The notes beneath the pieces are model-generated. The model searched no databases. It was not told the DNA's origin and saw only the letters and a program-made list of their open reading frames with translations. Source: Apium graveolens (taxonomy: Eukaryota; Streptophyta; Magnoliopsida; Apiales; Apiaceae). From it: 64,000 nucleotides of DNA. The stretch spans positions 303,215,203-303,279,202 of the forward strand of contig NC_133650.1 in the NCBI RefSeq assembly GCF_009905375.1, in the 5' to 3' direction. Shown here one piece after another: positions 22,006-33,199 of this stretch (the stretch's first letter is position 1; the number at the start of each line of letters is the position of its first letter). The position numbers were made by a program, and so were the translations under genes.

Positions 22006-23045
22006 TAGTTTTCAAAGACATTTCACAAAGGTTGGATCGTAGCATTAATCGAAGAGCGAGGAGATAAGGAAGAAGACCGTTTTAGCACACCGCAACGAAG
22101 AGGAAGCATACTTTCTTGTGATTCTTTATTTCGTTGTAACGTTGGATGCTAGTTTTCTTTACTTTGAACCTATTTACTCTTGTGACGTACTCTGGTTTAA
22201 TATAAGTAGTTTTAGTTATTATTCTTGTGTGTTATTATCATGTTTTCATATGAACCCATGATGACGATGAGTGCTATCATGGGCTAATCGTGATCATGGG
22301 GTCGTAACGAATTTACTATGGAATTCTTTAGTTAGTTGTTTAATATCTTAATGTGTGATGATTGTATGATATCTAGTATTGGTTGTGCTTAATCTTCTTA
22401 TGTGCGTCGCGAACATATAAGATAGGGTGTTAATCTCTTGTGAAGCGACATTGGATCTTGAGATTTAGAACTTGCCATGCTAGCATAGGTTCGTGTATGA
22501 GTATACATGATTAGTGGGTAACTCTAACCATTTTATTCGCCCTGTGTAATCAAAAGGAATAACTTGTGCTTAAATCTTTATGTTGTCAATTTTGTAGACA
22601 TATAGGGACTCAATATAATTGATGCCTATTCAACTTCTATCTTAATTGTGGAAGTTTGGTAGAATGGTATTGGTACAATGAAAGTTGGCTTTTATCATTT
22701 TCGTGTTGTTTGATTAATATCATCACCGTTGCATGCTAAGGGTAATAACAATGACTATTGAAGAAAGTAGTAATGAAGTTGTGATCTCATGAGTGTTTTA
22801 ATATTGTTAATTCAAGTGTTAATTAAGTGCTTAATTCTAGTAGTTAATTATAGTTAATAATTAGTTTATCAAATTTAAGTGTTATTGTTTTAACATTGAG
22901 AAGTAATTATACATTGGTGAGTGAGTGTAATTGAACATAATTAGTCTGAGTCTCTGTGGGAACGAAGTAGAAAGTATTCTATATTACTTGCGAACGCGTA
23001 TACTTGCGTGTATTATTAGCGCATGTTTTTGCCCTAACAAGTTTT

Positions 23046-23063
23046 TGGCGCCGCTGCCGGGGA
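23046..23063 (+). promoter_or_regulatory. Element E primer binding site, tRNA-Asp type
   Basis: TGGCGCCGCTGCCGGGGA starts 6 bases after the LTR. This differs by one base from the form I recall for Athila elements, which prime from tRNA-Asp. Confidence 0.85.
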
Positions 23064-23308
23064 CTCGGCGTTTTTGTTTAGTTTATGTACTTACCATCAT
23101 TGGTCATTAGGACTCAGTGATTAAGACGTGTTACTTATTATTTCTAGTTGTGTTTCAGGTACTTTAGCGAGCGTTTATACAAACACGTTCTTGTACTCAC
23201 AAGAGGACTTTAGATACGGCTGAGGAGACAGACGAAGTTCTTGATATTCTGGAGAAGATAGATTTTGAAGATTCGGATTCAGGAAGTGAGCATAAAGAGC
23301 CAGTAATC

Positions 23309-24613
23309 ATGGGTGATCATATTGTTCCGGCAGATCCAGCTCTTATGGACTTTTCTCGGCCTAAAATTGATGACATTCAGTCTAGCATCATGCACCCGGC
23401 TATTGAGGCCAATAACTTTGAATTCAAGCCGGGTACTATTCAGATGGTGCAGAATTCTGTTTCTTTTGGAGGTGCTGCGACTAAAGACCCCAACATGCAC
23501 ATAAGGAATTTTGTCGAGATCTATAGTACTTTCAAATATAATGGTGTGACTGATGAGGCTATCAAGCTAAGGCTTTTCCCATTCTCATTGAGGGATAAAG
23601 CTAAGGACTGGTTACATTCTGAACCAGCTGGGTCTATCACTACTTGGCAAGATCTTGCACAAAAGTTTCTGGTGAAGTTTTATCCAATGGCGAAGACTGC
23701 GGCTATGAGGAGTGCTCTTACTCAGTTTGCACAGTAACCTACAGAATCTATGTGTGAAGCTTGGGAGCGCTACAAGGAGATGTTGAGAAAGTGTCCACAT
23801 CATGGAATGCCTGATTGGATGGTGATCACTGGTTTCTATAATGGTTTGGGGGCCCAATCTCGGCCCATGCTCGATGTAGCAGCTGGAGGCGCCTTGTGGG
23901 CCAAAAGCTATACGGAGGCTTATAATCTTATTGAGACTATGGCTACAAATGAGCATCAAACCCCGACTCAAAGGATGATCCCTGGGAAGGTAGCATGTAT
24001 TTTGGAAGTTGATGTAGCTACAACTATTACAGCGCAGCTCCAAGCGCTGTCTATGAAGGTCGATTCTCTAGCCACTTATGGAGTCAATCAGATAGCTATG
24101 GTCTGTAAGCTTTGTGCATGTTCTCATGCTATGGATCAGTGTTCTCTTGTTAATGAATCTGTTCAGTATGTGAACAATTATCAGCGACCGCAGCAGCCTG
24201 TACCAGCTACTTATCATCCTAACAACAGAAATCATCCAAATTTCAGCTGGAGTAATAATCAGAATGCTATTTAGCAACCATATCAACAAGGTGTAAGTAA
24301 ATAGTTCAATCCACCTGGATTCCAGCAACCACAGCAATATGCTCAAAGATAATCATATCCTCAACAAGGCGGTGCAGCTCCACCCTCTAGTGCTGATTTT
24401 GAGGAACTTAAGCTGTTGTGCAAAAGTCAGGCGGTCTCTATCAAGACCTTGGAAAATCAAATCGGTCAAATAGCCAATGCAGTGCTTAATCATCAACCTG
24501 GCACACTTCCCAGTGATACTGAAGTGCCAGGCAGGAAGGAAGCTAAAGAGCAAGTCAAGGCTATTACCTTAAGGTCTGGAAAAGTTGCTGATGCTGAAAA
24601 AGCAAAAGAATGA
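23309..24613 (+). pseudogene. Element E gag, five nonsense codons
   Basis: The start MGDHIVPADPALMDFSRP leads into the Athila-type gag capsid domain (FKYNGVTDEAIKLRLFPFSL, then AKDWLHSEPAGSITTWQDL and FLVKFYP). The second half has a Gln-rich tract (NNYQRPQQPVPATYHP). A weak Cys region, CKLCACSHAMDQC, sits at about 24110. All pieces stay in one frame, interrupted by stops at 23735, 24272, 24302, 24350 and 24611. The product would form the virus-like particle. Confidence 0.85.
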
Positions 24614-25552
24614 GAAGCTGAAGTTGGTGATGAAGAAGCTAAGCAAAAGGAGAAAGCGGTGGAACCAAGGAAGACTAGTGTTCAACACACTCTGCCTGAG
24701 GGTAATACAGGGGAGAAACAGCTCTATCCTCCACCACCTTTCCCTAAGAGATTGCAATAACAAAAGCTGGATAAGCAGTTCGGTAAGTTTCTGGAGGTGT
24801 TCAAGAAACTTCACATCAACATACCTTTCGCTGAGGCTCTGGAGCAAATGCCTAGTTATACGAAATTTATGAAGAGTAGTCTTTCAAGGAAGGTGAAACT
24901 GGATGATCTTAAGACCGTTGCTTTAACGGAAGAATGCAGTGCTGTGCTGCAACAAAAGTTACCTCCAAAGCTTAAAGATCCAGGTAGCTTCACCATTTCT
25001 TGTACCATTGGCAAGTTGTCTTTTGACAAGTGCCTCTGTGATTTGGGAGCAAGTATCAATCTGATGCCGTTGTCGATCTTCAAAAAGTTGAATTTACCTG
25101 ATCCAAAGCCCACCTACATGTCTCTATAATTGGCTGATCGTTCTATTACATACCCACGAGGCATAGTGGAGGATGTGCTAGTAAATGTGGATAAGCTCTT
25201 CTTTTCTGCAGACTTTGTTATTCTAGATTTCGAGGAAGATAAGAAGATTCCCATAATCTTGGGGAGACCTTTATTGGCTACAGGCCGTACCTTGATAGAT
25301 GTGTATAAAGGTGAACTTACTATGAGGGTGTAGGATCAGGATGTGACATTCAATGTATTCAAAGCAATGAAATTCCCTACAGAAGATGAGGAGTTCTTAA
25401 AAGTGGATTTGATTGATTCTGCGGTTACTTCAAAACTTGATCATATGCTAATGTCTGATGCATTAGAGAAGGCCTTAGTGGGGGATTTTGACAGTGATGA
25501 TGAGGATGGCAATGAGCAACTACAATATCTAAATGATTCTCCTTGGAGGTGA
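24614..25552 (+). pseudogene. Element E aspartic protease region
   Basis: In the same frame as gag, CTIGKLSFDKCLCDLGASIN carries DLGAS in the place of the usual DSG or DTG active site. [16 protein letters not shown] downstream matches the second half of retropepsin-like folds in Athila. Stops lie at 24758, 25127, 25331 and 25550. The protein would process Gag-Pol. Confidence 0.8.
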
Positions 25553-25561
25553 AAGCTAGAC

Positions 25562-27190
25562 ATGCCATTTGAATCTCTTGGTACTCCCGACCTCAAAAAT
25601 GCTGAAGGAAAGCTCAAACCATCTATTGAGGAAGCACCTATCTTGGAGCTTAAACCATTGCCTGAACACTTGAGGTATGCTTTTTTAGGTGATGCATCTA
25701 CTTTACCTGTTATTATTGCATCTGACCTTTCAGGTAGTGAGGAGGACAAGCTCTTAAGGATCTTGAGAGAATTCAAATCGGCTATCGGATGGACTATAGC
25801 AGAAATCAAAGGGATCAGCTCTTCATATTGCATGCATAAGATTCTTCTAGAGGAGGGTAGTAAGCCGACTGTTGAGCAACAACGCAGACTTAATCCTATC
25901 ATGAAAGAAGTGGTGAAGAAAGAAATTCTGAAGTGGCTGGATGCAGGAATCATTTATCCTATTTCTGACAGTTCTTAGGTGAGCCCCGTGCAATGTGTAC
26001 CTAAGAAAGGAGGTATTACTGTGGTAGCAAATGAGAAGAACGAGCTCATCCCCACTCGAACAGTCACAGGATGGAGGGTATGTATGGACTACAGAAAGTT
26101 GAACAAGGCCACGAGGAAGGATCACTTCCCTCTCCCATTTATTGATCAGATGCTGGACAGGTTGGCCGGTCTTGAGTATTATTGTTTTATGGATGGTTAT
26201 TCGGGGTATAATCAGATATGTATTGCACCAGAGGATCAAGAAAATACTACCTTCACTTGTCCATTTGGCACGTTTGCTTTTCGCAGTGTTTCGTTTGGCT
26301 TATGTGGCGCACCGGCCACTTTTCAGAGATGTATGATGGCTATATTCTCTGATATGATTGGAAATAATATCGAGGTGTTCATGGACGACTTCTCCGTCTT
26401 TGGACATTCATATGATGAATGTTTGAATAATCTTCGTGCAGTACTCAAACGGTGTGTGGAAACTAATTTGGTGCTCAATTGGGAAAAATGTCACTTTATG
26501 GTGCGTGAAGGCATTATTCTTGGGCATAAGGTCTCTAGCAAGGGTCTTGAGGTGGACAAAGCCAAGGTGGGAGTCATTAAAAATCTCCCACCACCTGTTT
26601 CTGTGAAAGAAATCCGTAGTTTTCTTGGTCATGCGGGTTTTTATCGGCGTTTCATCAAAGACTTTTCAAAAATATCTAAGCCGTTGTGCAACTTGTTTGA
26701 GAAGGATGTGCCTTTCAAATTTGATGATGAATGCTTGACGGCATTCGAGACTCTCAAGAAGAGTTTGATAACTGCACCAATTATTACAGCACCTGACTGG
26801 ACAGAGCCTTTTGAGATGATGTGTGATGCGAGTGATTATGCCGTGGGCGCAGTTCTTGGGCAGCGCAAGAATAATCTCTTTCATGTGGTCTACTATGCTA
26901 GCAAGACCTTAAATGGAGCTCAAATGAACTACACCACTACTAAGAAGGAGCTCTTGGCTATAGTCTTTGAATTTTGAAAAATTTCGATCTTATTTGCTTG
27001 GGACAAAGGTGACAGTGTTCACTGATCATGCGGCCATTCACTATTTGGTTTTCAAGAAGGATTCGAAGCCTAGACTCATTCGTTGGGTGCTCTTGCTACA
27101 GGAATTTGAGTTAGAGATCAAGGATCGAAAAAGTATTGAGAATCAAGTAGCTGACCATCTCTCTAGATTGGAGAATCCCGAGTCTACTTC
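25562..27190 (+). pseudogene. Element E reverse transcriptase and RNase H, broken
   Basis: A stop at 25976 precedes the RT core. In the 332-codon open stretch from 25979, D72 (CFMDGYSGYNQ) and FMDD at 134-137 are the catalytic motifs, with FGLCGAPATFQRCM between them. RNase H follows: CDASDYAVGAVLG (first Asp), [11 protein letters not shown] (Glu), then after a frameshift near 26967 [13 protein letters not shown] and [11 protein letters not shown] (other Asp residues). All catalytic residues survive, but the frameshift and stops break the polyprotein. Confidence 0.9.
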
Positions 27191-28543
27191 ACATGATAAA
27201 ACATTGATCAACGAATCTTTTCCGGATGAGCAATTGTTCGCAGTTCAGGAGGAAGAGCCATGGTTCGCAAATATTGTGAATTATCTTGTCAGCAATATAA
27301 TGCCTCCTAATTTGAATACAGCTCAAAAGAAGAAATTTCTCCATGAGGTGAAGTGGTATATGTGGGATGAACCATATTTGTTCAGACAGGGAGCTGACCA
27401 GATCATCAGGAGATGTAACTCATTCTGTGAGACGGAGGGGATATTACGAGACTGCCACTCCACAGTTTATGGTGGACATTATGGTGGTGAGAGACGGCAG
27501 CTCGTATTCTGCAAGCAGGTTTTTTCTGGCCTACTTTGTTTAAGGATGCTCATTAGTTCATTTTAAGGTGTGATCGTTGCCAAAGAGTGGGAAATCTTAC
27601 GAGAAAGGATGAGATGCCGTTAAATGTGATGCTTGAAGTCGAGGTCTTTGATGTTTGGGGAATCGATTTCATGGGGCCACTTGTCTCATCCTGCAATAAT
27701 CAGTACATCTTGCTGACAGTCGATTATGTCTCAAAATGGGTAGAAGTCAAAGCTCTGCCAACGAATGATTCAAAGGTAGTGTTGAATTTTCTTCATAAAC
27801 AGATTTTCACAAGGTTTGGAACGCCACGAGTAATCATAAGTGATGAGGGGTCGCATTTTTGCAACCATAAGTTCACTTCTATGATGCAGTGCTACAATGT
27901 GAATTATCGTGTTGCTATTTCCTACCATCCGCAAACGAATGGTCAAGCGGAAGTGTCTAATAGAGAGATCAAGCGCATTTTAGAGAAGGTTGTTTGTCCG
28001 TCAAGGAAGAATTGGTCTTTAAAGCTCGATGGAGCTGTTTGGGCTTATAGAACAGCATATAAGACTCCACTTGGGATGTCCCCATTTCAACTTGTGTATG
28101 GTAAGGGATGTCATTTACCGGCGGAGCTTGAGCATAAGGCTTATTGGGCATTGAAGAAGTTGAACCTGGATCTAGATGTAGCTGGAAAGAAGCGAATGCT
28201 TCAGCTAAATGAACTTGATGAATTTCGACTCCAAGCGTACGAGAACAACAAAATGTACAAGGAAAAAGTGAAAAGGTGGCATGACAGAAAGTTATATCCT
28301 AAGTCATTTGTGCCGGGGCAACAAGTTCTTTTATTCAACTCTCATCTCCGACTTTTTCCCGGAAAGTTGAAATCAAGGTGGTCTGGACCTTTTATTGTCA
28401 AAACTGTGTTTCCACATAGAGCGGTGGAGATTCTTGAGAATAATCCGGACCAAGCATTCGAGGTTAATGGTCAGCGTTTGAAGTATTACTATGTGGACAC
28501 GGCAAACCGGGAAGTGGTTAGTGCCGTTTTGTTGTCAACTTGA
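27191..28543 (+). pseudogene. Element E integrase, N-terminal part frameshifted, core intact
   Basis: The HHCC zinc region at about 27450-27590 ([12 protein letters not shown], then RCDRCQRVGN) is split by a frameshift near 27520 and a stop. The 318-codon open stretch from 27587 holds the core with D27 (GIDFMGP), D86 (ISDEGSHF) and E122 (GQAEVSNREIK). The 35-residue spacing between the last two is canonical. GMSPFQLVYGKGCHLP and a basic C-terminal domain (LLFNSHLRLFPGKLKSRWSG) follow. No chromodomain is present, as expected for Athila. Confidence 0.9.
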
Positions 28544-29046
28544 TTAAGGTACGCTACGTCAAGCTAATGACGAAAAAGAAGCGCTTCTTGGGAGGCAACC
28601 CATGATTTGTTGTTACAGGAACCCTTAGATGTTAGTAACATATCCAAAACCACAAAAAAATCTGAAAAACAGGGCAAAGGAAATTTTTTTCCAGAAGACC
28701 CCTGAGCGCCCGCTCAGCTCTGCTGAGCGACCGCTCAGCAAGCTGAGCGCCCGCTCAGCTTTGCTGAGCGACCGCTCAGGGGCCAACTTGCAGAATTTTT
28801 TTTAAGCTTTATAAAAATCCAAAAAAATCTGAAAAATAAAAAAACAAAACACAACCCCATTATCCACGACCTATTTCCCCATTATCCCATGTTTTTAACC
28901 CTCAAACCCACTCCTAATCAAATTTTACCCTGATCTCTACCCTATATATACGTACAACTATTCCATATATTCCCCATACACTTTCAAACCTTAAACTCTC
29001 TCGCATATTCAAAAACACAAATATTAAACACCTTTTCTCAGTTTCG
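28544..29046 (+). other. Element E spacer between integrase and the env-like ORF
   Basis: The spacer is non-coding. It holds the palindrome array (28699-28782), an A-rich stretch (28800-28860) and, at 28939-28950, CCTATATATACG about 100 bp before the ORF start. The sequence just after it is pyrimidine-rich and A/C-rich like a plant 5' UTR. It may carry an internal promoter for the third ORF, or a 3' splice site. Confidence 0.6.
28699..28782. repeat. GC-rich palindrome array before the env-like ORF
   Basis: Four units of about 20 bp alternate between CTGAGCGCCCGCTCAG and CTGAGCGACCGCTCAG. The whole block opens with CCCCTGAGCG and closes with CGCTCAGGGG, so it is also one large inverted repeat. 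It is related to the three-unit array in the E LTR. Confidence 0.92.
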
Positions 29047-30219
29047 ATGGCACCTAAGAGATCCAGGACTATTGATAGCAGCATCACTGTTCCTACTGCT
29101 GATTCTTCGAGGGGTACTGCTGCGAGGCCTCGTTTGTTTGATAGGGCTGCTGAGGAGGAGTATACTAGGCTTCTGGGTAAGCCGATTTTGAAGGAGAGAG
29201 GGTTCTTACCATCGGGGAGGGATGGTGAGTTGTTGCCTATGACTACTGAGAAGGGTTGGATTGCTTTCTGTGAGTCTCCTGAAGCAGTTCCGATGAGCGT
29301 TGTTCGCGAGTTCTATGCGAATGCGAAAGCTGAAAAGAATGGGTATTCTGTTGTGAGGGGGATGGCGGTGGATTATCACCCTGCGGTGATTCGCCGTGTG
29401 ATTGGGCAGTGACAGAGGAAGCCCACAGAGGAGAATTGGAATGAGAAGACTGCTGAGGATTTTGACTTGGATTTGATTTGTGCTACTCTCTGTAGGCCGG
29501 GCACAGTTTGGACCTTCAAGACTGGGACTAACGAGTATCGCCACTTTCCGGCGATTGCGATGAATAGGTATGCCCGTGCATAGAATGCTTTTATTTGCGC
29601 TAATATTCTGCCTACTTCACATGCACATAAGGTCACAGTTGAGAGAGCATAGTTGTTATGGGGAATTTTGAATGAGGAGTACTATGTGGACCTTGGTGAG
29701 TTCATCTACCATGGAATTCTGAAGTTTTTGAGGGGAGCTAAGCACATGAACATCCCTTATGCATCCACGGTTACAAAGCTTTGCCGAGCAGTGGGAGTTC
29801 AGTGGCCGTCTCATGAGCAGTTGCAGTTGCCGGCCGCTCCTATTGACTCCGGGACTCTGCATGCGATGCATGAGTGGACTGGTGGAGAGCCCGAGGAGCA
29901 TGGGCTGGGTTATCGTCTTCCAGGAGGGTGTCCAGCACGAGGTGCTGCCATGGCGAGGCCAAGGTGAGATGAGGTTGGTTCTTCTAGAGCTCAGGTTGGT
30001 GCTTGGATGGCTGATGCCCAGTATAGGAGGCTGTCGAGGAGGATGGATGTTATATACAAGACGCAGAGCAGGTTTGCTCAGGAGCTCACCCTTGCGCTTG
30101 GGACTGCTTTTAGAGGCCTTAAAGCTGACATCCAGTGGCCAGTTTTTGGTGAGGACTCTGCATATCCGCCTCCTGATACTCTACCCTCTGAGGGTGATGA
30201 TGATGATCTCTCCGAGTAG
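29047..30219 (+). pseudogene. Element E env-like third ORF (Athila ORF3), four nonsense codons
   Basis: The frame opens at ATG 29047 (MAPKRSRTIDSS) and reads about 390 codons to 30219. Stops lie at 29410, 29581, 29650 and 29965. It contains FDRAAEEEYTRLLGKPILKE, VREFYANAKAEKNGYSVVRG and a C-terminal acidic end DDDDLSE. Athila elements carry an ORF in this position that has been called env-like; its role is unproven. I see no signal peptide, no clear membrane span and no fusion motif here, so a Gag-associated or nuclear role is equally possible. The stops make this copy non-functional. Confidence 0.8.
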
Positions 30220-30272
30220 GTATACCCTGTGTTCCATTCTACTACCTTCCCTGGGGACAATGAAGATTTTAA

Positions 30273-30284
30273 GTTTGGGGGTGG
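30273..30284 (+). promoter_or_regulatory. Element E polypurine tract
   Basis: GTTTGGGGGTGG lies shortly after the third ORF, as in Athila elements. The bases between it and the 3' LTR remnant include two copies of TCATATAGTTGCATATTC. Confidence 0.7.
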
Positions 30285-30361
30285 TAGTTAAGGAATATTT
30301 TGTGTGTGTGTCATATAGTTGCATATTCATGATAGTTTAGTTCATATAGTTGCATATTCTC

Positions 30362-30689
30362 GATTAATATCATCACCGTTGCATGCTAAGGGTAATAACA
30401 ATGACTATTGAAGAAAGTAGTAATGAAGTTGTGATCTCATGAGTGTTTTAATATTGTTAATTCAAGTGTTAATTAAGTGCTTAATTCTAGTAGTTAATTG
30501 TAGTTAATAATTAGTTAATCAAATTTAAGTGTTATTGTTTTAACATTGAGAAGTAATTATACATTGGTGAGTGAGTGTAATTGAACATAATTAGTCTGAG
30601 TCTCTGTGGGAACGAACTAGAAAGTATTCTATATTACTTGCGAACGCGTATACTTGCGTGTATTATTAGCGCGTGTTTTCGCCCTAACA
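30362..30689 (+). repeat. Element E 3' LTR remnant (328 bp)
   Basis: It matches 22712-23039 base for base in length, with about 5 differences. The first 1100 bp of the LTR and some sequence before it are missing. The deletion end point is at 30361/30362. After its end (CCTAACA) the target duplication and element F gag resume. Confidence 0.92.
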
Positions 30690-30694
30690 TCTAT

Positions 30695-31345
30695 ATGAAG
30701 AATCAAATGCAGATTAAGTTTTTGGAATTGAAGTAGAGAAATATGACCGTGATGGAGTATGAAGCCAAATTTACTGAGTTGGCTAGGTTTGTCCCAGAAC
30801 AAGTTGATACTGAAGAAAAACGAGTCCAAAGGTTTCAAGAAGGATTACGACCGTGGATCCGTGGACAAGTTACAGTTTTTGAACTAACAACGTATACCGC
30901 CGTAGTCCAGAAAGCCCTGATTATTGAAGGGGAAAGCAAAAGATCTCAAAAGGAAAGAGGACAGGGAAGTTTCCAAGACCACTCCAGCAGGAAGTCGGGA
31001 TTTCAAGCCCAGACAAATTTGAATTTTAAAAGGATAGGACAAGGTATCCAGAAAATAGTTAATCGTTTCCAAGCTCCCAGCCAGCAGGGAATTGTCAGAG
31101 TCCCAGTGTCGTATTGTAAGATGTGTAGTCGAAAACATACCGGCATATGTATCAAAGCAAATGTGACATGTTTCAAATGTAAGTAGAAAGGGCACTATTC
31201 TAACGAATGTCCAGCGGGAAAGACAGAAGTTACTTGCTACTAGTGTGGAAAGAAATGATATATCGCTAGGAATTACAAAGGACCAGCAATGGCAGCTAGC
31301 ATACCTAAAGTGTTTACATTACCTCCTCCACCGCCGCTTAATTAA
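30695..31345 (+). pseudogene. Element F gag, C-terminal part with decayed zinc knuckles
   Basis: This continues the gag cut at 21611: MKNQMQIKFLELK, stop, then MTVMEYEAKFTELARFVPEQ and GLRPWIRGQVTVFEL. CKMCSRKHTGIC precedes a knuckle that begins CFKCK and is cut by a stop at 31184. A second knuckle has two stops and lacks its last Cys. The match to element D Gag (57928-58600) is clear. Confidence 0.85.
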
Positions 31346-32040
31346 CCCAGAGCAATAACTTTCAACATGACAATGAAGGAAGCAGTGCAGAGTCCTAGTG
31401 TAATTGCAGGTACGCTTTTGGTGAATTCCGTAAATTCAAACGTATTAATTGATTCTGGAGCTACCCGTTCATTTATTTATGAAGAATTCCTTGATAAGTT
31501 ACATTGCGAAATTGAATGGTTAGACGAGACGTTAATTATAAAATTAGCAAATGACGACCAAGTTCCAGTAGATCGAGTATGTCCTTCGTGCGATATCGAA
31601 ATAGCCGGACATCTTTCTACGTAGACTTGATTCTTTTAAGTTAGGAGAGTTTGACGTTATTTTGGGAATATATTGGTTAGCTTGTCATAATGCTCAGATC
31701 GATTGCGCGAACAAGAAAGTCAAATTGCGAACTGCGGAAAATGTAACAGTAATGTTCAAAGGCGAAAAATAGCGAAAGAAATTTCTGACAGTAATACAGA
31801 CCAACTGATTGCTTCGACAGAGATATGAGGTGTATATAGTTTACGTGTTAGATACCGAGAAGGGAAGTCCCAAAATAGAAGACATTACAATTATATGTGA
31901 ATTTCCTAACCTCTTTCCAGACGAGCTTCCAGGGTTACCGCCAGACCGAGAAATTGAATTTACGATTGACTTAGCGCCAGGTACAAAATTAGTTTCGAAA
32001 GCTCCGTATCGAATGACACCAGTCGAGATGAAATAATTGT
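31346..32040 (+). pseudogene. Element F aspartic protease
   Basis: [20 protein letters not shown] contains the DSG active site. A stop at 31622 follows and the rest of the domain is in another frame: [12 protein letters not shown] sequence with an altered centre, then from 31809 YVLDTEKGSPKIEDI and [20 protein letters not shown], which is the bridge to RT. Confidence 0.85.
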
Positions 32041-33199
32041 CAACGCAATTGCAAAATTTTTAGACCGAGGCATCATAAGACCCAGTGTATCCTCGTGGAG
32101 TGCACCGGTATTGTTCGTGAAGAAGAAAGATGACAGCATGCGATTATGCATTGATTATCGAGAATTGAATAAGCTGACTATCAATAATAAGTATCCGTTA
32201 CTGATAATCGACGATTTGTTCGATCAGCTAAAGAGAGCCGCGTGGTTTTTGAAGATAGATTTACGAGCGGGCTATCGTCAATTAAGGATTAAAGCTGAAG
32301 ATATTCCCAAGACTGCTTTTCATACTAGATACGAACTTTATGAGTTTCTTGTAATGACATTTGGTTTGACCAGCACACCAGCAACATTCATGGATCTGAT
32401 GAACAGGGTTTTCAAGAGGTACTTGGATAAATTCATGATTGTATTTATTGATGACATCCTAATTTACTCAAAGTCGGAAGAAGAGCATGCTGAGCACTTG
32501 AGGATTGCTTTGGAAATTCTAAGGAATGAGCAACTGTACACGAAATTCTCGAAATGTGAATTCTGGTTAAAGAAAGTATAATTTCTAGGGCACATCATTA
32601 GTAGAGAAGGCATTCAAGTCGATCCAGCGAAGATTGAAGCTGTGTTGAGTTGGGAAAGGCCGAAGACACTGACAGACGTTCGAAGTTTCTTGGGATTGGC
32701 AGGATATTATAGAAGATTTGTCAAAGATTTTGCGAAAATAGCAACACCACTGACCAAGTTAACTCAAAAAAGTGAAAAGTTCGTATAGGATGACAAATGT
32801 GAAGAAAGTTTCCAAGAGCTTAAGAATCGATTAGTAACTGCACCGGTACTCGTATTGCCTGACGAGCATGGTAATTTTGTCATTAACAGCGACACTTCAT
32901 ACCACGGATTAGGATGTGTACTGATGCAGCACGGTAATGTCATTGCATATGCTTCGAGACAACTAAAACCTCATGAACAGAAGTATCCTACGCATGATCT
33001 GGAATTAGCAGCGACCATATTTACATTGAAACTTTGGAGACACTATCTCTACGTTGAGAAATGCAAAATCTACACAGATCAAAAAAGTCTGAAGTACATC
33101 TTTACACAGAAGGAACTGAACATGAGACAACGCTGATGGCTAGAACTGATTAAAGATTATGATTTTACGATCAATTATCATCCAGGGAAAACAAATGTT
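32041..33199 (+). pseudogene. Element F reverse transcriptase and RNase H
   Basis: An open stretch at 32111-32581 gives [26 protein letters not shown] (catalytic Asp) and FIDDILIYS (catalytic pair). A stop at 32579 and another at about 32788 interrupt the connection domain. RNase H at 32855-33136 has [20 protein letters not shown] and [23 protein letters not shown] then follows a stop at 33134. Catalytic residues are largely kept. Confidence 0.87.

Larger units (their letters stand above)
21612..23039 (+). repeat. Element E 5' LTR (1428 bp)
   Basis: It starts TGATAATTGACATTTT and ends GCCCTAACA. Its last 328 bp match 30362-30689 with about 5 differences by eye. TATATAAG at 21998-22005 is a likely promoter. 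A GC-rich palindrome array lies at 21854-21915. Confidence 0.9.
21612..30689 (+). mobile_element. Element E: Athila-type Ty3/gypsy retrotransposon with env-like ORF, 3' LTR mostly deleted
   Basis: The order on the plus strand is 5' LTR (21612-23039), tRNA-Asp PBS, gag, protease, RT, RNase H, integrase, an env-like third ORF, a polypurine tract and a 328-bp remnant of the 3' LTR. It interrupts element F gag. The target duplication is GCTAT at 21607-21611 and TCTAT at 30690-30694, with one mismatch. At least ten in-frame nonsense codons up to 25978 and two frameshifts beyond make it defective. PBS type, RT motif (FMDDF) and the third ORF all point to Athila. Confidence 0.92.

Noticed and set aside
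29047..30219. Athila third ORF as a true envelope glycoprotein
   Set aside because: No signal peptide, membrane span, Cys pattern or fusion segment is visible. Only the position supports the name.
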